Part shown: positions 1 to 6,242 of the stretch, in pieces | Layout: each line of letters starts with the position of its first letter | Position numbering within the stretch: the stretch's first letter is position 1 | Source of the DNA: an uncultured Alphaproteobacteria bacterium | GTDB taxonomy: Bacteria; Pseudomonadota; Alphaproteobacteria; Puniceispirillales; UBA1172 | Length of the DNA stretch: 6,242 nucleotides | Assembly (NCBI GenBank): GCA_913056245.1 | Contig: CAJXME010000071.1 | Coordinates: 1 to 6,242, forward strand | Direction: 5' to 3' | The notes under the pieces: generated by a model | Databases searched by the model: none | The model's input: the letters and a program-made list of their open reading frames with translations, nothing else | Told to the model about the DNA's origin: nothing | Translations under genes and position numbers: made by a program

Positions 1-1397
1 TGGTGCTGGCGGAATGGATGGATAAAGGCAACGCGCCCATGGATTTATGGGATGTCGATATTCGCCGCATGCAGCCTTTTCAAGTCAATAAAAAATACCT
101 CCATGATCGGGTCAGCGAAACGCTGGGCTTGCTTTATGCGGATCATTTCCCTTATCGGCAATTTGAAACCGGGCGCGATATCCGCCGCTCACCCTTGCAT
201 CACCGCCTTGACGAGGCTGGTGCGTGCTTTGGCGAGGTCAATGGCTGGGAGCGCGCCAATTGGTTTTTGCCCGAAGCCGAACGTAAAGCAGGCAAAACGC
301 CGGCTTATGAATATTCGTGGAAGCGGCAAAACTGGTTTGACCATAACGCCGCTGAACATAAAGCGGTTCGCGAAAAAGTTGGGCTGTTTGATATGTCGAG
401 TTTTGGCAAGATCATGGTTATGGGTCGAGACGCTGAAGCGGTCTTGCAACGTGTGGCGGGCAATGACGTGGCGGTGGAGAATGGTAAAATCGTTTACACC
501 CAATTCCTCAACAGCCATGGCGGCGTTGAGGCTGACGTCACCATCACGCGCTTGGATTCCGATCGCTTCATTGTGGTCACGCCAGCGGCGACCATTCGAA
601 GAGATATCAATTGGATCGAACGTCATATCCCCGATGATGCGTATTGTTCGGTGATGGATGTCACGGCGATGGAAAGCGTCATGGTGGTGATGGGGCCGGA
701 ATCCCGTGATTTCCTTCAGCCTTTAATCCCTCAAAGTCTGGCCAATGACGACTTCCCTTTCGGGACGATGCAAGAGATCGAAATTGGCTATGCCACCGCC
801 CGCGCCCATCGCGTCACCTATGTGGGTGAATTGGGCTGGGAACTTTATGTTTCTGCGGATATGGCGGTGCATGTCTATGACGCTTTGATGAAGCGTGGCC
901 ATGATCACGCGATTGCCCATTGCGGGTTGCATACGCTCGATTCCTGCCGCATTGAAAAAGCCTTCCGCCATTTTGGCCATGATATTTCAAGCGAAGATCA
1001 TGTCCTGGAAGCTGGGCTTGGTTTTGCCGCGCGCATCGGCAAGCAATCGGGACGCTTTGGTGATTTCATTGGCCGCGATGCCGTGATGCGGAAAAAAGAT
1101 GAAGGTCTGAACGCGCGTCTGATGCAGTTCAAATTAAAAGACCCTATGCCGCTTCTCTATCATAACGAAGCGATCATTCGTGATGGCGAGATCGTGGGGT
1201 ATTTGACCTCTGGCAATTATGGCCACCATCTTGGTGGAGCGATTGGGCTGGGTTATGTGCCGTGCCGTGAAAAGGGCGAAGAGGCTTCCGCGCAACTTGC
1301 GTCCGATTATATGATCGATGTGGCGGGAGAGCGTGTGGCGGCTGAAGTCAGTTTCAAGCCCATGTATGATCCTGCCGCTGAACGCGTAAAGGCTTAG
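1..1397 (+). CDS. FAD-dependent oxidoreductase with GcvT domain, dimethylglycine/sarcosine dehydrogenase type (5' partial)
   Basis: This is the C-terminal 464 residues of a protein that starts before the window; the first whole codon is at position 3. The family is usually a little over 800 residues, so the N-terminal FAD-binding half is outside. It begins at the tail of the FAD domain (W16, DIRR at 19-22). The linker domain typical of dimethylglycine and sarcosine dehydrogenases follows (SPLHHRL at 63-69, GWERANWF at 81-88). The aminomethyltransferase (GcvT) fold runs from about 110 to 350: GLFDMSSFGK at 127-136, YTQFLNSHGGVEAD at 165-178, and GELGWELYV at 275-283, which is typical of folate-binding GcvT domains. 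The GcvT C-terminal barrel spans about 370-455. Family members oxidatively remove an N-methyl group and hand the one-carbon unit to tetrahydrofolate in the cytoplasm. The exact substrate (dimethylglycine, sarcosine or another N-methyl amine) is not readable. The MttB-like gene downstream supports a methylated-amine role. Confidence 0.88.
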   Translation, partial: VLAEWMDKGNAPMDLWDVDIRRMQPFQVNKKYLHDRVSETLGLLYADHFPYRQFETGRDIRRSPLHHRLDEAGACFGEVNGWERANWFLPEAERKAGKTPAYEYSWKRQNWFDHNAAEHKAVREKVGLFDMSSFGKIMVMGRDAEAVLQRVAGNDVAVENGKIVYTQFLNSHGGVEADVTITRLDSDRFIVVTPAATIRRDINWIERHIPDDAYCSVMDVTAMESVMVVMGPESRDFLQPLIPQSLANDDFPFGTMQEIEIGYATARAHRVTYVGELGWELYVSADMAVHVYDALMKRGHDHAIAHCGLHTLDSCRIEKAFRHFGHDISSEDHVLEAGLGFAARIGKQSGRFGDFIGRDAVMRKKDEGLNARLMQFKLKDPMPLLYHNEAIIRDGEIVGYLTSGNYGHHLGGAIGLGYVPCREKGEEASAQLASDYMIDVAGERVAAEVSFKPMYDPAAERVKA

Positions 1398-1424
1398 TTT
1401 TTCTCCCTAGTATTGGATTGGATT

Positions 1425-1428
1425 GGAG
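1425..1428 (+). promoter_or_regulatory. Shine-Dalgarno GGAG that sets the MttB-like start
   Basis: GGAG lies 7 nt before the ATG at 1436, which is ideal spacing. The in-frame TTG at 1418 lies upstream of this motif and has no purine-rich motif at a suitable distance, so the ATG is the better start. The site is fused to three tandem copies of ATTGG (1412-1426). Confidence 0.7.
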
Positions 1429-1435
1429 TGAAGTG

Positions 1436-2989
1436 ATGATCAATAAATCCCCCCTGCCACGATCACGCCGCGCTGGCGGCCGTCAAGCGCGGAAGTCGCT
1501 TCGAGCCGCCCCATTGGCGGATGAATTGCGCCCTGTACGCCCCGGTCTTGAGGGCGGCCGCTATCAACCGCTCGATGATGCCGCCATGGCCGCGGTGGTG
1601 GATGCTGTCTATCAAATCCTTGAGGAAATTGGCCTTAGCCAAGCGCCGCAATCAGGGATTGATTATATGTGTTCCGTGGGCGCGATTGCCGGCGAAGATG
1701 GCCGCGTGCGCTTCCCCCGCCATGTGGTTAATGAAGCGCTGGAAAAAGCCGCGCGCACCATCACGCTTTATGGCCAATCGCCAGAATTTGATCTCGATCT
1801 CACGGGACGAAAGGTGCATTTCGGCACGGCTGGCGCGGCGGTGCATCTGGTTGATGTCGCGGGCAATAGTTACAAGGAAAGCGAATTAAAGGATATCTAT
1901 GACGCCGCGCGGATTGTGGAAAAGATGGATAATATCCATTTCTTCCAACGCCCCATGGTGGCGCGTGATGTGCCTGATCCGCGTGATCTTGATATCAACA
2001 CGGTCTATGCTTGCGTGGCGGGAACCCGCAAACATGTGGGGACAAGTTTCACGGAGGCTGAATTTGTGCCAGAAGCGATTGCCATGCTCCATAAGATTGC
2101 AGGCGGGGAAGAGGCTTGGCGGGCGCGGCCTTTTGTGTCCAACTCCAATTGTTTTGTGGTGCCGCCACTACGCTTTGCTACAGAATCGTGCTTGGTGATG
2201 GAAGAAGTCGTCAAAGGCGGCATGCCCGTCTTGTTGCTTTCCGCCGGCCAAGCGGGAGCCACAGCGCCAGCGTCGATCGCAGGGGCTGTGGCGCAAGCGG
2301 TCGCCGAAGTCTTGGCTGGGCTTGTCTATGTCAACGCTATGGTGCCGGGGCATCCGGCCATTTGCGGGACATGGCCTTTTGTCTCGGATTTGAGAACGGG
2401 CGCGATGTCCGGCGGCTCAGGTGAGCAAGGATTATTGACCGCTGCTTGCGCGCAAGTGCTTAATCATTTCGGTCTGCCTTCTGGAGCGGCTTCGGGCATG
2501 GCGGATGCGAAAATGCCCGATGCGCAATCCGGCTATGAAAAGGGCAGCACGGCGGTGATGGCGGGCTTGGCGGGGCTGAACATGGTTTACGAAAGCGCAG
2601 GCATGCACGCGTCTTTGCTGGGCTTTTGCCTTGAAAGCCTGATCATCGACAACGATATGCTGGGGCAGTGCATGCGCTGTGTTCGCGGGGTCGAGGTCAA
2701 TGAGCAAACCCTATCGATTCAAGTGATGAAAGATGTCTGCATGGGCGGGCCGGGGCATTATCTGGGGCATGACGCGACGATTAATGTCATGCAGACCGAA
2801 TATGTCTACCCTGCCGTGGCGGATCGCTCGTCGCCGAAAGAATGGGAAGAATTGGGCAAGCCCGTGCTGGTGGAACAAGCGGCTAAACGCAAGCAAGCCA
2901 TCCTCGACGGATTTATCCCCGATCATATTAGCGCGGATGTCGATGCCTCAATCCGGCAATCGCATCATATCTTGTTATCCAAGGGGTAA
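1436..2989 (+). CDS. Trimethylamine methyltransferase (MttB) superfamily protein, non-pyrrolysine type
   Basis: A complete 517-residue protein, close to the roughly 500-residue length of MttB. A basic N-terminal segment (residues 9-23, rich in R and K) precedes RPGLEGGRYQPL at 35-46, which I recognise from alphaproteobacterial members. The rest is a TIM-barrel-like methyltransferase. Family signatures are HFGTAGAAVHLVD at 128-140, SGGSGEQG at 325-332, a DAKMPDAQSGYEKG block at 357-370 and GGPGHYLGHDATIN at 437-450. The reading frame has no internal TAG and ends in TAA, so the pyrrolysine of true trimethylamine methyltransferases is absent. Characterised non-pyrrolysine relatives such as MtgB demethylate quaternary amines, including glycine betaine, by methylating a corrinoid protein. 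No corrinoid protein is encoded in the window. The gene follows the GcvT oxidoreductase by 38 nt and is probably cotranscribed with it. The substrate is unknown; a methylated amine or betaine is inferred. An alternative start is TTG at 1418, six codons upstream. Confidence 0.88.
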   Translation: MINKSPLPRSRRAGGRQARKSLRAAPLADELRPVRPGLEGGRYQPLDDAAMAAVVDAVYQILEEIGLSQAPQSGIDYMCSVGAIAGEDGRVRFPRHVVNEALEKAARTITLYGQSPEFDLDLTGRKVHFGTAGAAVHLVDVAGNSYKESELKDIYDAARIVEKMDNIHFFQRPMVARDVPDPRDLDINTVYACVAGTRKHVGTSFTEAEFVPEAIAMLHKIAGGEEAWRARPFVSNSNCFVVPPLRFATESCLVMEEVVKGGMPVLLLSAGQAGATAPASIAGAVAQAVAEVLAGLVYVNAMVPGHPAICGTWPFVSDLRTGAMSGGSGEQGLLTAACAQVLNHFGLPSGAASGMADAKMPDAQSGYEKGSTAVMAGLAGLNMVYESAGMHASLLGFCLESLIIDNDMLGQCMRCVRGVEVNEQTLSIQVMKDVCMGGPGHYLGHDATINVMQTEYVYPAVADRSSPKEWEELGKPVLVEQAAKRKQAILDGFIPDHISADVDASIRQSHHILLSKG

Positions 2990-3007
2990 GGTGATAGCGG
3001 AATGAAT

Positions 3008-3033
3008 AAGGGCGGCTTAAGCCGCCCTTTTTT
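3008..3033 (+). terminator. Rho-independent terminator after the MttB-like gene
   Basis: A perfect 7-bp GC-rich stem (GGGCGGC at 3010-3016, GCCGCCC at 3021-3027) closes a TTAA loop and is followed by six T residues (3028-3033). Flanking A and T pairs can lengthen the stem to 9 bp. It lies 20 nt after the plus-strand stop. Read on the minus strand, the same hairpin is 28 nt past the end of the membrane-anchor gene, but its tail there (TTATTCATT) is less uniform in T, so it may end that operon too, less efficiently. Confidence 0.9.
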
Positions 3034-3054
3034 ATTTCATCTTCTAAGAGTGTC

Positions 3055-3966
3055 TCAATGCCGTGCGCCGTAATAGAGCATAACGGTATGTTTGGCTTCG
3101 GCGAAGAAGAGCCAGCGCGAGACCATCACGCCAATGACATGGGTGATCGCGGCCAAGACCAGCATGGCGCTAGAGGCGGCGGCGGAATAAACCATCACCG
3201 CGGGCAGAATAATCGCTAAGGTGACGCTGAAGAGGCGCAGTTTTGCCGCGTGTTTGCGCGCCACCACAAAGCCCATTTCATGCTGAAGCCAGTTTTCTTC
3301 GGAATGCGGCGGCATCAGCATCCGCACTTCACCTAGATTTCCAAGGCCGGTTGCGCTTTCAGGGGTTGAGCCACTGCCCTCAGCGCCCGCTTGCTTGGTC
3401 CAAATCATCGTGACAATCGCCGTTGAGATCAAGCCCATCAACGCCGGTTGTGCCAAGAGCGATATCCCGCCATTGGCCAGCGCATCCAGTGCCGCCGCCA
3501 AAACAAGGCCGCCGGAGATCGCATAACCGACAAAGACGAAAGGCGTCAGGGGGTGATGCCACCGCGCCACGGTTTTGAGCGAAGCGTAAATCATCGCCGT
3601 CGACCAAATCGTCGCCAGCGAGAGCAGCGCCACAGCGATGCCAATCTTAAGATTGCCATGGCCTTCCGCGTATCCTTCGGCGGCAAAGCCCAACAGAATG
3701 ATTGTTGTCAGCGCGGCGAGAACGCCTTCACGCGACAGCCATGATGACCGCCATTGCGTCATCGCCCGCCAAGCGCGTTCAGGGTGACCCAGATGAAGCG
3801 TTGACGATAAAACCCCAGCACCAATCAAGGCCAGAGCAACGCCGTTGTAAATCACCCACCATTGAGGGGTGGGCGCCATGATCAACCCCAGCCCAAGGAT
3901 GGCGGCCAATCCAAAACCAAGACCAGAAAGCGTGGTAAAGACAATCAGTGAAAAAGCAGGACGCAT
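3055..3966 (-). CDS. soeC: Membrane anchor subunit of a sulfite dehydrogenase-like molybdoenzyme (DmsC family)
   Basis: A 303-residue integral membrane protein with about eight hydrophobic helices, near residues 8-29, 36-58, 82-98, 106-128, 140-165, 168-188, 243-262 and 264-286. The sixth and seventh are separated by a polar loop of about 50 residues. The opening (FTTLSGLGFGL at 10-20), the STLHLGHPERAWRA stretch (55-68), QWRSSWLSREG (71-81) and the final AEAKHTVMLYYG (289-300) are typical of DmsC-type anchors. In the family this subunit holds the catalytic and iron-sulfur subunits on the membrane and exchanges electrons with quinone. It begins 12 nt after the ferredoxin gene and is last in the operon, the usual A-B-C order. 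DmsC membership is firm. The assignment to SoeC rather than a DMSO reductase anchor rests on the partner subunits. The start is set by AGGAG 9 nt upstream. Confidence 0.8.
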   Translation of the reverse strand: MRPAFSLIVFTTLSGLGFGLAAILGLGLIMAPTPQWWVIYNGVALALIGAGVLSSTLHLGHPERAWRAMTQWRSSWLSREGVLAALTTIILLGFAAEGYAEGHGNLKIGIAVALLSLATIWSTAMIYASLKTVARWHHPLTPFVFVGYAISGGLVLAAALDALANGGISLLAQPALMGLISTAIVTMIWTKQAGAEGSGSTPESATGLGNLGEVRMLMPPHSEENWLQHEMGFVVARKHAAKLRLFSVTLAIILPAVMVYSAAASSAMLVLAAITHVIGVMVSRWLFFAEAKHTVMLYYGARH

Positions 3967-3975
3967 ATCAATAAT

Positions 3976-3980
3976 CTCCT
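3976..3980 (-). promoter_or_regulatory. Shine-Dalgarno of the membrane anchor gene, overlapping the upstream stop codon
   Basis: On the minus strand AGGAG lies 9 nt before the ATG at 3966. Its first two bases are the last two of the TAG stop (3981-3979) of the iron-sulfur subunit gene, so ribosomes finishing one gene sit on the initiation site of the next. Confidence 0.7.
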
Positions 3981-4725
3981 ACAGCCGGTCAAGGGTTTTA
4001 TCGAGCCATGACCAGAAGCCAGAAGGCTCATCGGTTTTGGCCAGAGCGACCAAATCAACCGATGTGTCGTCGTCAGCCGCTTGACGGCGCGGGCGTGGCG
4101 GCAAGTATTTATTCACCGGTTTGGTGTTCTGTTCCGGCATCAAGTCAAATCCGCCGCGTTCCGCCACCAATTTGCTGACGTCAGAATTGGGATCGCCGAG
4201 ATCACCGAAATGACGGGCGCTGGTGGGGCAAGTTCGCACGCAAGCCGGGATTTGATCCTCTTCATCAAGGGTATCGTTATAGATGCGGTCGACGCAAAGG
4301 GTGCATTTCTTCATCACGCCTTCGGCAGGGTCCATCTCCCGCGCGCCATAAGGGCATGACCAGGCGCAAAGCCCGCACCCTATGCACCAATCTTCATTGA
4401 CCAGCACAATGCCATCTTCGGCGCGTTTATAGGACGCTCCCGTGGGGCAAACAGGCACGCAAGGCGCGTCTTCGCAATGCAGGCAAGATTTCGGAAAATG
4501 AACCACCCGAGCCTCGGCGCCTTTGCCCGCTTCAAACGTATGCACACGGTTGAGCCAAGACCCTGAGGGATTGTCGCCATAGGCGTTCACATCCGATAAA
4601 GGCGCGCCATAGCCGGCGGTGTTCCATTCCTTGCAATTGACCACGCAAGCCTGACAGCCAACGCAAATATCGAGATCAATAACGAGACCAAGTTTTTTTT
4701 CTGAAGGGGCTGGCATATCGGTCAT
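3979..4725 (-). CDS. soeB: Four-cluster [4Fe-4S] ferredoxin subunit of a sulfite dehydrogenase-like molybdoenzyme
   Basis: A 248-residue soluble protein of the DmsB/NrfC type. It has exactly sixteen cysteines, all in four clean groups: C21, C24, C27, C31; C81, C84, C89, C93; C114, C117, C120, C124; and C141, C144, C162, C166. These can bind four [4Fe-4S] clusters forming the electron wire between the molybdenum subunit and the membrane anchor. There is no signal peptide. The segments KLGLVIDLDICVGCQACV, HFPKSCLHCEDAPCV and TKPVNKYLPPRP (201-212) match what I recall of SoeB from marine alphaproteobacteria. After about residue 212 comes a family-variable acidic tail ending in an amphipathic stretch (FWSWLDKTLDRL, 237-248). 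The start overlaps the stop of the catalytic subunit gene by 4 nt (ATGA), with AGGAGG 6 nt upstream; a second Met at codon 4 is less well placed. The ferredoxin-subunit role is certain; sulfite as the donor is inferred from resemblance. Confidence 0.85.
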   Translation of the reverse strand: MTDMPAPSEKKLGLVIDLDICVGCQACVVNCKEWNTAGYGAPLSDVNAYGDNPSGSWLNRVHTFEAGKGAEARVVHFPKSCLHCEDAPCVPVCPTGASYKRAEDGIVLVNEDWCIGCGLCAWSCPYGAREMDPAEGVMKKCTLCVDRIYNDTLDEEDQIPACVRTCPTSARHFGDLGDPNSDVSKLVAERGGFDLMPEQNTKPVNKYLPPRPRRQAADDDTSVDLVALAKTDEPSGFWSWLDKTLDRL

Positions 4726-6242
4726 CGTGTGCCTCCTTTTTTCTCATCTTCAATGATCCGCAAGCCGTAACGAAGGGTTTGATCAGGTTTGCTGAGGCCG
4801 CCGGGGGATTGTTGCGGGGCAAAATCGGGGAAGACCACTTCAGGTTCATCGGCGCTGGCTTTTTCGATATTGACCTTCAAGTCATACCAAGCCGCTTGAC
4901 CGGTGATGGGATCGGAATTCGCCCAGCGCAGGCCATCGCCTTTTGGCGGCAGAAGTTCATGGATCAAGTGATTGAGCAAAAAGCCTTTGCGGGATTCCGG
5001 CGCGTCTTCATCCAATTGCCAAGCGCCGCGGCGTTTGCCAATGGCGTTCCATGTCCAGACCGTGTTTGGATTAACGCCTTCCATCACCGCAACAGGCACG
5101 CGGATGCGGCCATGATGCGAGGTCACCCATGCCCAATCGCCATCGCTGAGGTCATGTTTTTCAGCCAATTCTGCTGAGATGAACAGAGGATTATGGCCGT
5201 GAATTTGACGCAGCCATGGGTTTTGCGATCCCCAAGAATGGTACATTGCCATCGGCCGCTGGGTCAGGGCAAAGATGGGGAAATCGTCATCCTTGGTGCG
5301 CTGATCTTCAAACGGCTGATACCATGATGGCAGGGGCGTGAAGCAGGTTTTGATTTGCTCGCGCAGATGATCCGGCGGCTGGATATCACCATGACCTTCG
5401 GCGGCCAGTTTGAATTTTTGCAAAACTTCGCTGTAAATCTGGAAGGTGTAGGGTTCGGGCTTGTCAAAGAAGCCCATCTCAACGGCGAAATTTTGATAGG
5501 CCATATTGGCGTGCTTATAATAAAGCGCGTCTTCGGGCAGGTGCTTTGACCAGAAGCCGCCATTTTCAATGTAGCGATTGATCTGATCGGGGTTAGGCTC
5601 ACCGCGCCCAGCGTCATTGCCATTGCCGCGGAAACCGGAAAGCGGGCCAATGCCGGGCTTGCGCTGATGATTGACGATGTAATCCGCGTAATCTTTATAT
5701 TTGGCGCTGCCATCGTCATTGGTCATGCCGGGCAAGCCCAGCCGAGCGCCCAAATCAAGCAAAACCGATTGGAAGCCGCGCACATCGCGATCAGGTTCAA
5801 CCACCGGCCAGCGAATGGCATCCGCCACTGCTTCGGCTTCACAGATCGGGCGATCCAAAAGCGAAATGCAATCATGGCGTTCCAAATACGTGGTGTCCGG
5901 CAAGATCAAATCGGCAAAAGCCACCATTTCCGAAGAATAGGCATCGGAATAAATGATTTTAGGGATTTTATAATCGCCGGTCTCAGCGTCTTTATCGGTG
6001 AGCATTTCCATGACGCCGCGTGTGTTCATCGAGGAATTCCACGCCATATTCGCCATATACATGAACAGGACATCCACGGGGTAAGGATCACCGGCATGGG
6101 CGTTTGAGATCACCATATGCATCAGCCCATGGGCGGACATCGGCGCGTCCCAAGAATAGGCTTTATCGATGCGGGTGGGGTTGCCTTTGTCATCCACCAG
6201 CAGGTCTTCCGGCCCCATCAAATAGCCAAGCGGCGCCCCCGC
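4722..6242 (-). CDS. soeA: Catalytic molybdopterin subunit, probable sulfite dehydrogenase SoeA (5' partial)
   Basis: The frame is open to the window edge, giving the C-terminal 506 residues of a protein that in this family is about 950-970 long. The N-terminal [4Fe-4S] motif, the molybdenum ligand and any Tat signal are therefore not visible. The TTG at 6221 is not a likely start. Visible parts are the end of the molybdopterin oxidoreductase core, with the hallmark ADLILPDTTYLERHD (110-124), and from about 320 the molybdopterin dinucleotide-binding barrel: ALTQRPMAMYHSWGSQN (325-341), LRQIHGHNPLFIS (344-356), DLSDGDWAWVTSHHG (364-378) and NSDPITGQAAWYDL (442-455). These stretches resemble alphaproteobacterial SoeA, which oxidises sulfite to sulfate in the cytoplasm. 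The stop codon overlaps the ferredoxin gene start. Family membership in the DMSO reductase superfamily is firm. Substrate is inferred; DMSO reductase, thiosulfate/polysulfide or tetrathionate enzymes of similar architecture are the alternatives. Confidence 0.8.
   Translation of the reverse strand, partial: AGAPLGYLMGPEDLLVDDKGNPTRIDKAYSWDAPMSAHGLMHMVISNAHAGDPYPVDVLFMYMANMAWNSSMNTRGVMEMLTDKDAETGDYKIPKIIYSDAYSSEMVAFADLILPDTTYLERHDCISLLDRPICEAEAVADAIRWPVVEPDRDVRGFQSVLLDLGARLGLPGMTNDDGSAKYKDYADYIVNHQRKPGIGPLSGFRGNGNDAGRGEPNPDQINRYIENGGFWSKHLPEDALYYKHANMAYQNFAVEMGFFDKPEPYTFQIYSEVLQKFKLAAEGHGDIQPPDHLREQIKTCFTPLPSWYQPFEDQRTKDDDFPIFALTQRPMAMYHSWGSQNPWLRQIHGHNPLFISAELAEKHDLSDGDWAWVTSHHGRIRVPVAVMEGVNPNTVWTWNAIGKRRGAWQLDEDAPESRKGFLLNHLIHELLPPKGDGLRWANSDPITGQAAWYDLKVNIEKASADEPEVVFPDFAPQQSPGGLSKPDQTLRYGLRIIEDEKKGGTR
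4732..4737 (-). promoter_or_regulatory. Strong Shine-Dalgarno of the ferredoxin gene inside the catalytic subunit gene
   Basis: AGGAGG on the minus strand sits 6 nt before the ATG at 4725, within the last codons of the catalytic subunit (the KGG of its final KKGGTR). Together with the ATGA overlap it indicates translational coupling, which fits two subunits needed in equal amounts. Confidence 0.8.

Noticed and set aside
189..626. Open frame of 145 codons on the minus strand
   Set aside because: It is antisense to the strongly supported GcvT-domain gene and shows no recognisable motif.
1418..1435. TTG at 1418 as start of the MttB-like protein, adding six residues
   Set aside because: The GGAG at 1425-1428 lies inside this extension and is ideally spaced from the ATG at 1436; nothing comparable precedes the TTG.
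1436..2989. A pyrrolysine-containing trimethylamine methyltransferase
   Set aside because: The frame has no in-frame TAG from start to the TAA stop, so there is no pyrrolysine codon.
2990..3054. A small gene or RNA in the gap between the convergent operons
   Set aside because: The 65 nt are explained by the terminator hairpin and short flanks; no open frame with a ribosome binding site is present.
4779..5177. Open frame of 132 codons on the plus strand
   Set aside because: It is antisense to the dinucleotide-binding domain of the molybdopterin subunit and has no family features.
5667..6107. Open frame of 146 codons on the plus strand
   Set aside because: It lies wholly opposite the molybdopterin subunit, whose frame carries clear family motifs; the translation looks like a reverse-strand shadow rich in I, H and R.
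6216..6221. TTG or ATG near 6221 as the true start of the molybdopterin subunit
   Set aside because: The frame stays open to the window edge, and the protein begins in mid-domain there; about half of the family's usual length is missing, so the gene is truncated by the window.

Overview
The window reads as a piece of an alphaproteobacterial chromosome of moderate GC content (mid-50s per cent by eye). This rests on protein style only: the basic N-terminus of the MttB-like protein and the close resemblance of the right-hand genes to marine alphaproteobacterial (Roseobacter/SAR116-like) sulfite dehydrogenases, both recalled from knowledge of the families and not from a search. No mobile element, tRNA, rRNA or CRISPR array is visible, and almost all of the sequence is coding.

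Left half, plus strand (1-2989): two co-directional genes 38 nt apart. The first is the C-terminal part of an FAD-dependent, GcvT-domain oxidoreductase of the dimethylglycine/sarcosine dehydrogenase type, whose FAD-binding N-terminus lies upstream of the window. The second is a complete trimethylamine methyltransferase (MttB) superfamily protein without pyrrolysine. Together they look like a module for removing methyl groups from an N-methylated amine or betaine and passing the carbon to tetrahydrofolate. The substrate cannot be read from the sequence. A strong intrinsic terminator (about 3008-3033) follows.

Right half, minus strand (6242 down to 3055): a three-gene operon in the order catalytic molybdopterin subunit (N-terminus outside the window), four-cluster ferredoxin subunit, and eight-helix membrane anchor. 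The first two genes overlap by 4 nt (ATGA) and the next pair is 12 nt apart, each with a good Shine-Dalgarno sequence. Subunit order and sequence style best fit SoeABC, the sulfite dehydrogenase that oxidises sulfite to sulfate on the cytoplasmic side of the inner membrane and passes electrons to quinone. A DMSO-reductase-like or other complex-iron-sulfur molybdoenzyme role is the alternative.

The two operons converge on the terminator. The region looks like catabolism of small organic nitrogen and sulfur compounds: methylated amines on one side, and on the other detoxification or energy recovery from sulfite such as that released from sulfonates. Nothing in the window shows that the two halves are co-regulated. 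I see no clearly new system; the most open question is the substrate of the MttB-like/GcvT-oxidoreductase pair.
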